Notes: a model not told the origin generated them from the letters alone. A stretch of 21,807 nucleotides of DNA from Bacteroidales bacterium UBA6340 (GCA_002440265.1 DJSG01000006.1:28903-50709); one strand, 5' to 3'. Positions 6,512 to 14,168 are shown, numbered from the stretch's first letter. Translations and numbers: made by a program.

Positions 6512-7561
6512 TCAGTGCTTAGTGCGGTAGCGTGCGGAGGTCTTGCCCTTGGCGATGTTGGTGAGTTTGCTTTTGACAAACTGCTTGCGGATAGGCGAAA
6601 TGCGGTCAGTAAAGACATGCGCCTCGAGGTGGTCGTATTCGTGCTGGATGATACGCGCGGCAAAGTCGGTATAGGTCTCCGTATGCGGCTGAAAATCTTC
6701 GTCTTGGTAGCGGATAGTGATGGTGCGCGGGCGTATCACGTTCTCGGAGATACCCGGTAATGACAGGCAGCCCTCGGCATAAGAGACGGTCTCCTCACTC
6801 TCCTCTATAATCTCGGGATTGACAAAGGTCTTTTTCAGCCCCGCACACTCGGGATAGTCATCTGCGAGGTCGCTGCCGTCCACGATAAACAGGCGGACAG
6901 ACTTGCCTATCTGCGGTGCTGCAAGACCACACCCTTCTGCGGCAGTAAGCGTCTCCTGCATATCGGAAACCAATTGTTTAAGGTCAAAATCGCCCTCGTG
7001 TATCTCGTCCGTCGCCTTGCGGAGAACGGGCTGACCATATAAGTATATAGGTAGTATCATAGAATAGACTCCTCCTACCCCCTCAAAGAGGGGGATTTCG
7101 TTTATATAAGTTTTTTTTTTGCTATTTCTATTCTCCAACAGAGAACCGGAAATTTTATAATCCATATAGCCTTGCAGGATAATGCAGGCGGCAAGGCGGT
7201 CCACAGCGGCTTTGTCCTGACGGTCTTTCTTCTTCATACCCCCTGCCAACATAGCCTGATGGGCTATCACCGAAGTGAACCGCTCGTCGTACTCCACCAA
7301 AGGCGTATCGGGGAAAGTACGTCGGAACTCTGCCATAAACGGACGGATGTACTGCATCGACTCGGAGTCCTCCCCGTTCATCTGACGCGGGTGCCCGATG
7401 ACCACCTCGTCCACCTGTTCGGCGGCAAGATACTGCCGGAGCCAATCCATGAGTGTATGGGTAGGTATGGTAACAAGCGGATTAGCCGTGATGCGCAGGG
7501 CATCGGTAACGGCTAATCCTGTTCGTTTGCGTCCGTAGTCAATCGCAAGGATACGCCCCAT
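6512..7561 (-). CDS. ruvX-def: Fused frame: RuvX-like Holliday junction resolvase plus peptide deformylase
   Basis: One open frame of 349 residues covers two normally separate enzymes. Residues 1 to about 138 are YqgF/RuvX: ILAIDYGRKRTGLAVTD, VVIGHP, EYDERFTS and DKAAVDRLAACIIL carry the RNase-H-like acidic residues. Residues 168-349 are peptide deformylase, which removes formyl groups from new proteins: GLAAPQIG, EGCLSLPG and QHEYDHLE. The last is the HExxH-type metal site, with Ala where Gly usually follows HEYDHLE. The linker (about 139-167) contains KKK from a ten-A run and IPLFEGVGG from a palindromic element. Deformylase has its own ATG at 7060 with a strong AGGAGGAG ribosome site, so it may be made separately. 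The ATG overlaps the TPR gene stop (TGATG), implying coupling. With one A fewer the first enzyme would end at 7102. Confidence 0.9.
   Translation of the reverse strand: MGRILAIDYGRKRTGLAVTDALRITANPLVTIPTHTLMDWLRQYLAAEQVDEVVIGHPRQMNGEDSESMQYIRPFMAEFRRTFPDTPLVEYDERFTSVIAHQAMLAGGMKKKDRQDKAAVDRLAACIILQGYMDYKISGSLLENRNSKKKTYINEIPLFEGVGGVYSMILPIYLYGQPVLRKATDEIHEGDFDLKQLVSDMQETLTAAEGCGLAAPQIGKSVRLFIVDGSDLADDYPECAGLKKTFVNPEIIEESEETVSYAEGCLSLPGISENVIRPRTITIRYQDEDFQPHTETYTDFAARIIQHEYDHLEAHVFTDRISPIRKQFVKSKLTNIAKGKTSARYRTKH
7058..7076 (-). promoter_or_regulatory. Internal ribosome binding site and start codon of def
   Basis: On the minus strand AGGAGGAG (7076-7069) stands 8 bases before ATG (7060-7058), which opens MILPIYLYGQPVLR, the usual N-terminus of Bacteroidota peptide deformylases. 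A separate product of 182 residues (7060 to 6512) is therefore likely even though the frame is open from ruvX. The ribosome site lies in the edge of the palindromic element. Confidence 0.75.
7069..7100. repeat. Palindromic element at the ruvX/def junction
   Basis: Arms CCCCCTC (7078-7084) and GAGGGGG (7088-7094) surround AAA. A 25-bp block is identical to the element upstream of mntP (6380-6410). In frame it encodes IPLFEGVGG, which joins the two enzyme domains. Confidence 0.8.
7111..7120. repeat. Run of ten A (minus strand) in the ruvX/def linker
   Basis: The minus strand reads AGC AAA AAA AAA ACT. Ten A residues keep ruvX and def in one frame. Nine would give CTT ATA TAA, stopping at 7102. 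Eleven would stop at a TGA inside the palindrome. The run is a possible site of replication or transcription slippage, or of sequencing error. Confidence 0.85.
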
Positions 7562-8811
7562 CAGTCAGCGAGGGCGTTGTACTCGTCAATCATGCCGAGA
7601 CGGTAGTAGAGTTGGCGCAGCGAGCGTTTGTAACTGTCGTTGTCCGGCTCCAACTCATACGCCTTTTGGAAATAGGGCAGTGCTTTCTGGTAAGCCGCCT
7701 TGATTTCCACCTCAGCCTTGGCAAAAGCCTTGGCATCGAGGTAAGTGGCATCATCGCTCAGTTTGTTGCCGAGGTCGATATACGCATAGCCGTAACTCTC
7801 GAGGAAGAGGGCATTGTTCGGCTCTATTGCCAATGCCTGCTCAAAAGTGGCAAACGCCTCGTCAAAACGACCGATACGTGCAAGGATAGAAGCCTTGGAG
7901 TTGTAGTACTGCCCCACATTCGGTTCGCGCGTGATAGCCAAGTCGAGGTACTCTATTGCCTTTGCCTCTTGCCCCGAATTGATGTAGAGGTTGATGAGAT
8001 TCTGCATAAACCACGGCTCTTCGGGGAACGCCTGAATGCTCTTCTGCAACTGAGCCACTGCGTGGGTAGTATCCTGCTGCTCGATGTAAATCTGGTAGAT
8101 ATACTCGTTGGCGAAGATGACATCACGACGGTTGGCCTTTGCTATAGCCGCATCACTGTTCATACGCTCCAAAGTAGCGATAGCATCGTTATAACGCTTT
8201 GCCTCGTAAGCAAAACGACCGGCATAATAGAGGCAGGTGTAATAATTGGAGTCAATCACCATCTCCGATGCAATCTTCGCATCGCTCTTCATCATCTCCA
8301 TCTCGGGGATGTTCAGATGGCGCATAAACATATCATACGCCTTGCTGTAGTCCTGTGCCTCATAAGCCGCATAACCGGTGGTGATGAGGGCTTGCGACTG
8401 GAAGTACTCCAGCATCTTCGGCAGGATACTCTTCACCGTGCGGGTGTCGTATTTGGCTTTGCCTTTCTTGTCATAGACGGGTGTCATAGCGATGTTGTAT
8501 GCTTTCACCCAGTAGTCAATCGACTCATACACAGCGTTTCCGCGTGCATTCTCGTCGCCGCCCTGACCGAGTTGCATCTTGATACCCTCGTTCTCAAACT
8601 GCTTATAGTCAATCCACCCTGCCACATACCATGTGTTGGCTTGGTCTTTGGTCTCCTCGTTTTGCAGAGCCTCATTGATGGCCTCGCGAGCAGCCGCATA
8701 GTCAGGTGTCTCGGCATCAGCCAGGTTGCGAGCCTTGCTGACATTCTTTTTCTGTGCGAAGCAGCCGGCACTCATCAGCACCAATACTGCCAAGAATAAT
8801 GATTTCTTCAT
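7561..8811 (-). CDS. Secreted/periplasmic tetratricopeptide repeat protein
   Basis: A 416-residue protein. A signal peptide (MKKSLFLAVLVLMSAGCFA) is probably cut before QKK. The Cys at 17 is not in a good lipobox, so a lipoprotein is less likely. The rest is alpha-helical TPR repeats. Clear examples are AYEAQDYSKAYDMF, FAYEAKRYNDAIATLERM, YINSGQEAKAIEYLDLAI, ILARIGRFDEAFATFEQALA and ALPYFQKAYELEPDN. It ends RLGMIDEYNALAD. TPR arrays bind proteins; the partner is unknown. It begins 12 bp after the gyrA stop and its TGA overlaps the ruvX ATG by one base. The set gyrA-TPR-ruvX-def is therefore probably one operon, an order I recall from other Bacteroidales. Confidence 0.9.
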   Translation of the reverse strand: MKKSLFLAVLVLMSAGCFAQKKNVSKARNLADAETPDYAAAREAINEALQNEETKDQANTWYVAGWIDYKQFENEGIKMQLGQGGDENARGNAVYESIDYWVKAYNIAMTPVYDKKGKAKYDTRTVKSILPKMLEYFQSQALITTGYAAYEAQDYSKAYDMFMRHLNIPEMEMMKSDAKIASEMVIDSNYYTCLYYAGRFAYEAKRYNDAIATLERMNSDAAIAKANRRDVIFANEYIYQIYIEQQDTTHAVAQLQKSIQAFPEEPWFMQNLINLYINSGQEAKAIEYLDLAITREPNVGQYYNSKASILARIGRFDEAFATFEQALAIEPNNALFLESYGYAYIDLGNKLSDDATYLDAKAFAKAEVEIKAAYQKALPYFQKAYELEPDNDSYKRSLRQLYYRLGMIDEYNALAD

Positions 8812-8823
8812 TGTCTTATCGGT

Positions 8824-11388
8824 TTATTGTTCATTTTCAGTTGTTTGTTCACCGTTTTCTGCAAATGCCTCGGCAGGTTCTTCTGCCTGTTCGTCCTCTT
8901 TCGGCACGGTGCATCCGAACATCAGAGTGTCGTTGCGCTTCTGCAGTTCGATGAGTTTCACGCCCTGCGTAGCACGTCCCATCACACGAATGGTGTCCAT
9001 AGCCATACGGATAGCGGTGCCCGACTTGGTGATGAGCATCAGGTCCATATCGTCTGTAACAGCGTCCAAGCCAATCAGATAGCCCGTCTTGTCGGTCAGA
9101 TTCATGGTCTTCACGCCCTTGCCTCCACGGTTGGTGATACGGTATATCGGCTCACCGTTCTCGTCATCAAGGGCAGTACGTTTGCCGAAGCCCTTCTCCG
9201 AAATCACAAGCACCGTCTCCTGACTGTCTTTCGCTACACAAATCATGCCAATCACGTGGTCTTGTCCGTCTTCGTCCAATTTAATCGCACGCACACCCGT
9301 TGCCGTACGCCCCATCGGACGCACCGTATTCTCTGGGAAGCGCACCACTTTGCCGTTGTACGAAGCCACCAGCATCTGGCTCTCGCCGTCTGTCAGAGTG
9401 ACACGTATCAGACTGTCATCATCGCGCAGACCGAGGGCAATGATACCGTTGGCACGCGGACGGCTGTATGCCTCCAGCGTGGTCTTCTTCATCAGACCGT
9501 TCTTGGTGGCGAATATCAGGTAGTGGTTGTTCACATACTCCTCATCGTTGAGGTTCTTCACATGGATAAACGCGCACACCTTGTCGCCCTTTTGCAGGTT
9601 AATCATATTCTGCAACGCGCGCCCTTTCGACTGCTTGTTACCCTCCGGAATGTCGTACACCTTCAGCCAATAGAGGCGTCCCTGCTCGGTGAAGAACATC
9701 ATCGTGGAGTGCATATTTGCCTGGTGCACATACTCGATGAAGTCCTCATCACGCGCGGTGGTTGCCTTGGCACCTATGCCGCCGCGAGCCTGCGAGCGGA
9801 ACTCCGTCAGCGGCGTGCGCTTGATATAGCCGAGGTGCGAGATGGTGATGACCATATCGTCGTCCGCATACATATCCTCGGGGTTGAACTCCGTAGCCAT
9901 CTTCACTATCTGCGTGCGACGCTCATCAGCGTATTTCTCTTTAATCTCTAATAACTCGCTGTCAATCACCTCATAGCGCATCTGCTCGCTACCCAGCAAC
10001 TCCTTGAGGTGCTCAATCAACTTCTCCAACTCGGCGTACTCGTTCTTCAACTCGTCGATACGCAAGCCCGTGAGCGCACTCAGACGCATATCCACGATGG
10101 CTTTCGACTGCAGGTTGTCCAGCCCGAAGCGTGCCTCCAAGTTGCTCTGTGCGTCTGTCGGCGTGCGGCTGGCACGAATGATATGCACCACCTCATCAAT
10201 GTTATCCACAGCGATAATCAACCCCTCCAAGATATGGGCGCGTTCCTCGGCTTTCTTCAACTCGAAGCGGGTACGGCGTGTCACCACCTCCATACGGTGC
10301 TCGATGAAGTTCGCTACCAGGTCATGGAGGTTCAGCAACATCGGGCGGCCCTTCACCAGCGCGATACTGTTCACCGAGAAACTGGACTGCAACGCCGTGT
10401 ACTTGTACAACTTGTTGAGCACCACCTGCGCATTGGCATCGCGCTTCACCTCTATTATAATACGCACATCGCGCTTCGACTGGTCGCTGATGCCCGATAT
10501 GCCTTCTATCTTCTTGTCGGTAACGAGTTCGGCGATGTTCTTCACCAAATCCGACTTCACCACGCCGTACGGCAACTCGCAAATCACAATGCGTTCACGC
10601 CCGTTGTCTTCGGTCTCAATCTCCGCTTTCGAGCGCACCACGATACGTCCGCGACCGGTCTCGTAAGCATCGCGCACACCCTGATAGCCATAAATAGTAC
10701 CGCCTGTCGGAAAATCGGGAGCCTTGATATACTCCATCAGTTCGGGTATCGTGATAGCGGGCACCTCGGGGTCGTTGAGGCGGGCGATGCTGTTCTTCAC
10801 AAACGCCACGCAACCGTCAATCACCTCGCCCAAGTTGTGGGTCGGCATATTGGTCGCCATACCTACCGCAATACCGCTGGCACCGTTCACCAACAGGTTC
10901 GGGAAGCGGCAAGGCAGCACCACTGGTTCACGCAACGTGTCGTCGAAGTTCAGCTGCATATCCACCGTATCCTTGTCTATATCGCGCAGCATCTCCTCTG
11001 CCAACTTGCTCAGTCGCGCCTCGGTGTAACGCATAGCCGCAGCACCGTCGCCGTCCACGCTACCGAAGTTACCTTGCCCGTCCACCAGCGTGTAGCGCAT
11101 GTTCCACGGCTGTGCCATACGCACCAATGTGCCGTAGATACTGCTGTCGCCGTGGGGGTGGTACTTACCCATCACCTCACCCACGATACGTGCCGATTTC
11201 TTGGTTGGCTTGTCGCTTGTGTTACCCAATTCGTTCATACCGAACAGCACGCGCCTGTGCACAGGTTTGAAACCATCGCGCACATCAGGCAGCGCACGGC
11301 TCACGATGACACTCATTGAGTAGTCGATGTACGAGGTCTTCATTTCCTCGTCAATCTTCACCGGAATAATTCTGTCGTTGTCAATCAT
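8824..11388 (-). CDS. gyrA: DNA gyrase subunit A
   Basis: The breakage-reunion subunit of DNA gyrase, 854 residues, normal length. The N-terminal winged-helix region includes DGFKPVHRR and the quinolone region KYHPHGDSSIYGTLVRMAQ (75-93). AAAMRYTEAR contains the catalytic Tyr121 that links to DNA. The C-terminal beta-pinwheel begins with QARGGIG (from 533), a diverged form of the gyrase-specific box QRRGGKG. Retention of its Q, R and G positions favours gyrase over topoisomerase IV. The tail is acidic. At the E. coli Asp87 position the residue is Gly86, while the Ser83 equivalent (Ser82) is present. A consensus promoter lies about 80 bases upstream of the ATG. The TPR gene follows at 12 bp. 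Confidence 0.96.
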   Translation of the reverse strand: MIDNDRIIPVKIDEEMKTSYIDYSMSVIVSRALPDVRDGFKPVHRRVLFGMNELGNTSDKPTKKSARIVGEVMGKYHPHGDSSIYGTLVRMAQPWNMRYTLVDGQGNFGSVDGDGAAAMRYTEARLSKLAEEMLRDIDKDTVDMQLNFDDTLREPVVLPCRFPNLLVNGASGIAVGMATNMPTHNLGEVIDGCVAFVKNSIARLNDPEVPAITIPELMEYIKAPDFPTGGTIYGYQGVRDAYETGRGRIVVRSKAEIETEDNGRERIVICELPYGVVKSDLVKNIAELVTDKKIEGISGISDQSKRDVRIIIEVKRDANAQVVLNKLYKYTALQSSFSVNSIALVKGRPMLLNLHDLVANFIEHRMEVVTRRTRFELKKAEERAHILEGLIIAVDNIDEVVHIIRASRTPTDAQSNLEARFGLDNLQSKAIVDMRLSALTGLRIDELKNEYAELEKLIEHLKELLGSEQMRYEVIDSELLEIKEKYADERRTQIVKMATEFNPEDMYADDDMVITISHLGYIKRTPLTEFRSQARGGIGAKATTARDEDFIEYVHQANMHSTMMFFTEQGRLYWLKVYDIPEGNKQSKGRALQNMINLQKGDKVCAFIHVKNLNDEEYVNNHYLIFATKNGLMKKTTLEAYSRPRANGIIALGLRDDDSLIRVTLTDGESQMLVASYNGKVVRFPENTVRPMGRTATGVRAIKLDEDGQDHVIGMICVAKDSQETVLVISEKGFGKRTALDDENGEPIYRITNRGGKGVKTMNLTDKTGYLIGLDAVTDDMDLMLITKSGTAIRMAMDTIRVMGRATQGVKLIELQKRNDTLMFGCTVPKEDEQAEEPAEAFAENGEQTTENEQ

Positions 11389-11417
11389 CTTATGTCGTTT
11401 ACTATTTTATCGTTGTT

Positions 11418-11434
11418 TTACGCAGTTTGCGTAA
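11418..11434. promoter_or_regulatory. Dyad in the gyrA leader
   Basis: TTACGCA (11418-11424) and TGCGTAA (11428-11434) are perfect inverted repeats around GTT, located between the inferred gyrA transcription start and its ATG. It could be an operator or a leader hairpin. No regulator can be named. Confidence 0.4.
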
Positions 11435-11472
11435 TCTCATCGTTGTCTGTGCCGTCTCCGCAGTTTGACCTG

Positions 11473-11503
11473 CAAAGGTACAGCAAAAATCCCACATACG
11501 CAA
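11473..11503 (-). promoter_or_regulatory. Bacteroidota-type promoter for gyrA
   Basis: On the minus strand TTG (11503-11501), a 20-bp spacer, then TACCTTTG (11480-11473), an exact match to TAnnTTTG. Transcription would start near 11466, giving a leader of about 80 bases. A small hairpin (CAAG/CTTG) overlaps the -33 element. Confidence 0.82.
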
Positions 11504-12188
11504 GTTTTCTTGCATTTTCGCCCTCCGCACATCATTTCACACAAACCCCGATTTATGCACTACCCCACCCTCAAATCGCACGTATTAGCCCCATACCCGC
11601 CACACCGCTTTTATTTCGCGCCACCGCGCGCACGCACGCGAGATACTGCTCGCAGACTGACGCACCAACAAGCGGTACTTTTACCACTCAATCCTCCACA
11701 CCACACACTCCTCAACACGAATACAAGATATATGAAACCTTACGTGTCTAACTTATTCACCATTCACTTCACTACACATCCCACTACTATCTCAAATTCG
11801 GGTACAAAGATAATACAAAAACAGAGAAAATCCAAATCTTTCTGCATTATTTTTTCATTTTCTTTGTAAGTTAATGATAATCAATGTTACAAAAATTGCC
11901 GTTTTTCATCACTTTCTCCTTTTCTTTTCCAAAAACGACATTAGGATGATACGCCCTACAACTACACGGCACAAGTTGCTTGGAGAGATGTTTTTCATTT
12001 GTAATGACAATATATATTCAGTAAAAGTGGATAATATCTCCATACAGTCAAGACTCCATTATAGCCCGTATAAAGGACCATTAAAAACAATATCGGGTAT
12101 TAGTCTCCGTTTATATAAAAAGCCATATATTCCTAACAAGTATTTTTTTCGATTATAACCGCAAAAACTGATATGCTTTGTCAAATTA
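11504..12188. other. Apparently noncoding interval between gyrA and the ATPase remnant
   Basis: I see no gene of recognisable family on either strand. The plus frames at 11392-11751, 11465-11869 and 11874-12158 have low-complexity or unfamiliar products and no promoter or ribosome site. The interval holds one consensus minus-strand promoter (11805-11836). AT content rises after about 11750. Confidence 0.6.
11805..11836 (-). promoter_or_regulatory. Consensus minus-strand promoter far upstream of gyrA
   Basis: TTTG (11836-11833), a 20-bp spacer and TATCTTTG (11812-11805) match both promoter elements. The start would be near 11798, about 330 bases before the gyrA promoter, with no open frame of note between. 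It may serve a small RNA or a long-leader gyrA transcript. Confidence 0.6.
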
Positions 12189-12220
12189 TTTGGTTATATC
12201 CGAATTTTGTAGTATTTTTG
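12189..12220 (+). promoter_or_regulatory. Bacteroidota-type promoter before the truncated ATPase
   Basis: TTTG (12189-12192), a 20-bp spacer and TATTTTTG (12213-12220) match the consensus. The start would be near 12227, so coding from the ATG at 12178 is impossible from this promoter. The first usable ATG is 12259. Confidence 0.75.
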
Positions 12221-12258
12221 CAGCACCAAATACATTACGATTCCGTTTATATCTCCTT

Positions 12259-13206
12259 ATGGACGAAATCCAAGAGGTACAGGGTTGGGAGCGTGTAATC
12301 AATTCCATTCTCTCGGAGTGGGATGCAGATATATACATCACAGGTAGCAATTCCCACCTTTTGTCTTCCGAACTCTCCACTTACATTGCCGGGTGCTATG
12401 TGGAGATTTCCGTTTATCCGCTGTCTTTTCGCGAGTTTCTTACTTTTCATAGTGCGGAAACCACGGACAAACAATGGTTAAGCGGTGCATTTGAGCAATA
12501 TCTCCGTCAAGGTGGATTTCCTATTGCCCATGTTCACCCTTACTCCAATGAAGAAATCTACAAATTGGTTTCCGACATCTATGCCTCTATCCTGTTGCGA
12601 GATACCATCCAACGCTATAATATCCGTAATGTGGACTTATTGGAGCGTCTGGTCGGTTTTCTATTTGACAATATCGGTAATCCGTTCAGTGCCAAATCGG
12701 TTTCTGACTACATAAAAAGCCAACAGCGCAAGTGCGACTACGAGACCATTTACAATTATCTGCAGGCACTTCAATCTTCGTTTATCATCAATCGTGTTCC
12801 CCGCTATGATATAAAAGGTAAGGAAATCCTTGCCACCCAAGAGAAATACTATGTCACCGACTTGTCTCTTATCTATGCCCGCCAAGGTTTCCGCCCTGAT
12901 TTGATGGCAGGATTGTTGGAAAATCTGGTTTATTTGGAACTTGTCCATCAAAAATTCACCGTTTACATCGGCAAGCAAAACACTTACGAGGTGGATTTCA
13001 TTGCGCAAAAGCAGGACAAGTGTGTTTATATTCAAGTCTGCTATCGCTTTGAGAGCCAAGAGACCCTACAGCGGGAACTGCGTCCGTTGCAAGCCATCAA
13101 AGACAATTACCCCAAGTATATAGTTACTACGGATAGCCTGTACACGGGAACATTTGAGGGTATCCGGTGCGTTCACATTGCCGATTTCCTGCAAACAGAT
13201 TTATAA
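12259..13206 (+). pseudogene. 5'-truncated AAA/DUF4143 ATPase
   Basis: About 315 residues of a family of ATPases common in Bacteroidota. It begins at the Walker B segment (YLLMDEIQEVQGWERVINSI) and continues with sensor-like DIYITGSNSHLLSSELSTYIAG and YPLSFREFL. It ends with a DUF4143 C-terminal domain (TYEVDFIAQKQDKCVYIQVCY). The Walker A P-loop and the first part of the ATPase domain, roughly 80-100 residues, are missing. The open frame runs from 12178, but its first codons overlap a promoter, so the likely start is Met at 12259. Homology appears to begin near 12241. Without a P-loop it should not hydrolyse ATP. The rest has no internal stops, so decay is recent or a partial product is kept. 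Confidence 0.75.
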
Positions 13207-13239
13207 CCATCGGCAAAAGACTCCGTCCCCAGACCTTCA

Positions 13240-13398
13240 CTAATCCCTGATTAAGGAGTCCTGTGATGCCCGCCAGGCAGGAAATCCACTGTCAATCAGT
13301 CGTTTCCGGAAAAGCATAAAGAGCAGGAACGACTTACCGACACACCGCATACCCGTAACGATTTTTACCAATCCGTTGCCCGTGAAGACAACAGCCAT
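13240..13398 (-). pseudogene. Walker A fragment of an AAA/DUF4143-type ATPase
   Basis: A 52-residue frame, MAVVFTGNGLVKIVTGMRCV followed by GKSFLLFMLFRKRLIDSG, then an unrelated tail and TAG. The stretch NGLVKIVTGMRxxGKSxLLF is the N-terminal P-loop region of the same kind of ATPase whose C-terminal part lies at 12259-13206. Walker A is GMRCVGKS. The Cys replaces an Arg common in the family. Similarity stops after LIDSG. It points the opposite way from the larger piece. It may be the missing half displaced by inversion, or a remnant of a second gene. Confidence 0.7.
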
Positions 13399-13465
13399 TG
13401 GACGTATTTTCGCGCTAAAACAGCATAACTATTCCCAAAAAATGTGATTATCACAATAATTTGGT

Positions 13466-13513
13466 AATGTTTTTATTCCTAACAGCAAAAATGTTTTTAT
13501 TCCTAACGGCAAA
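13466..13513. repeat. 24-bp tandem repeat, two units
   Basis: Units 13466-13489 and 13490-13513 differ at one base. Each contains TTTTTATTCCTAAC. On the minus strand (GTTAGGAATA) they lie upstream of the Walker A fragment. A shorter copy of the motif (TATTCCTAAC) lies near 12130, upstream of the truncated ATPase. Confidence 0.75.
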
Positions 13514-13625
13514 ATAGAATACAAACTTTCGGACATCTTACGGCTGATACTTATGTAGTGGAGATGTAAAGATATGATGGGGGACTACATGGTACGGAAG
13601 TGTAATTATGAATGGTCTTTGACGA

Positions 13626-13662
13626 CGCTCTTTGACGACGCGGCTCGCGTCGTCAAAGAGCG
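13626..13662. repeat. 17-bp perfect GC-rich hairpin
   Basis: Arms 13626-13642 and 13646-13662 are perfectly complementary around the loop GCT. The left arm is CGCTCTTTGACGACGCG. A direct copy of TCTTTGACGACGC lies immediately before it (about 13616-13628), so an alternative pairing exists. No T tract follows. It is more likely a dispersed palindromic repeat than a simple terminator. Confidence 0.75.
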
Positions 13663-13690
13663 GGGTGCTGCGAGGACACTCTTTGTCTAA

Positions 13691-13716
13691 TGCCTTTTGG
13701 CTGTCGCCGAAAGGCA
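13691..13716. repeat. 11-bp hairpin
   Basis: TGCCTTTTGGC (13691-13701) pairs with GCCGAAAGGCA (13706-13716), with one T-G wobble, around TGTC. A further short palindrome (TGCGCC/GGCGCA) begins at 13732. Part of the palindrome cluster. Confidence 0.55.
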
Positions 13717-13925
13717 CCATATATTAGGAGGTGCGCCTGCGGCGCAAACGACGCGAGAGATGCACCCCATTTCGCCCACGGGCTCATAGGGACCCCGCCC
13801 GCGTCGTCCCCCAAGCGTCGTCCCCGGACACAGCATCGGCATATAATCGAACAAATGTCCTACTATCAAAACAAACGGCAAATTGCAAACAGACTGCACA
13901 AATAGCACAAAAAGTACCACTATTG

Positions 13926-13956
13926 TTGCACAAGTGAAATATAAGCAGTACCTTTG
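13926..13956 (+). promoter_or_regulatory. Bacteroidota-type promoter for the secreted-protein genes
   Basis: TTG (13926-13928), a 20-bp spacer and TACCTTTG (13949-13956) match the consensus. The start would be near 13960-13963, leaving a leader of about 250 bases before the ATG at 14215. A dyad TTGCACCGC/GCGGGTGCAA (13954-13980, one bulge) overlaps the start site and could be an operator. Confidence 0.8.
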
Positions 13957-13972
13957 CACCGCAACCGATAGC

Positions 13973-14167
13973 GGGTGCAACAAAAACGACCGTTTTTTTG
14001 ATACCACCTGTTATTGTTGTTATTTTCCATCTTGTTTCCCGTCATTCTTTCTTATAGCCCTCGTATCGCGGTGCGGAGGGTATGTGCGTCATTGCTTGCG
14101 ATAGCACTCACGGCTTGCCTTTGTCATAAGCGGAGGGTGCATAAAAACGGTCGTTTTTTATGCACCC
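13973..14167. repeat. 25-bp inverted repeat enclosing 145 bp in the leader
   Basis: Positions 13973-13997 match the reverse complement of 14143-14167 at 23 of 25 bases. Each arm contains GGGTGCA and a small internal palindrome AAAAACG/CGTTTTT. The pair lies between a consensus promoter and the first secreted-protein gene. Confidence 0.8.
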
Positions 14168-14168
14168 T
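14134..14168 (+). terminator. 14-bp hairpin in the leader, possible attenuator
   Basis: AGGGTGCATAAAAA (14134-14147) pairs perfectly with 14155-14168 around a 7-base loop, followed by GTTTTGG. It ends 46 bases before the ATG at 14215. It competes with the long-range pairing to 13973-13997. Attenuator function is inference. Confidence 0.45.

Noticed and set aside
7612..8799. 395-codon open frame antisense to the TPR gene
   Set aside because: Complementary to a clearly coding gene; no recognisable domain.
8827..11319. Plus-strand frames of 374 and 436 codons across gyrA
   Set aside because: Both are antisense to gyrA, whose motifs are unambiguous; they are codon-bias shadows.
11874..12158. 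94-codon plus-strand frame in the gap after gyrA
   Set aside because: No promoter, no ribosome site, AT-rich unfamiliar product; not enough to call a gene.
12178..12258. ATG at 12178 as start of the ATPase
   Set aside because: The first codons coincide with a consensus promoter whose transcript would begin near 12227, and the residues before 12241 do not resemble the family.
13687..14007. 106-codon minus-strand frame across the palindrome cluster
   Set aside because: It is open because of GC-rich palindromes, crosses a plus-strand promoter, and matches no family.
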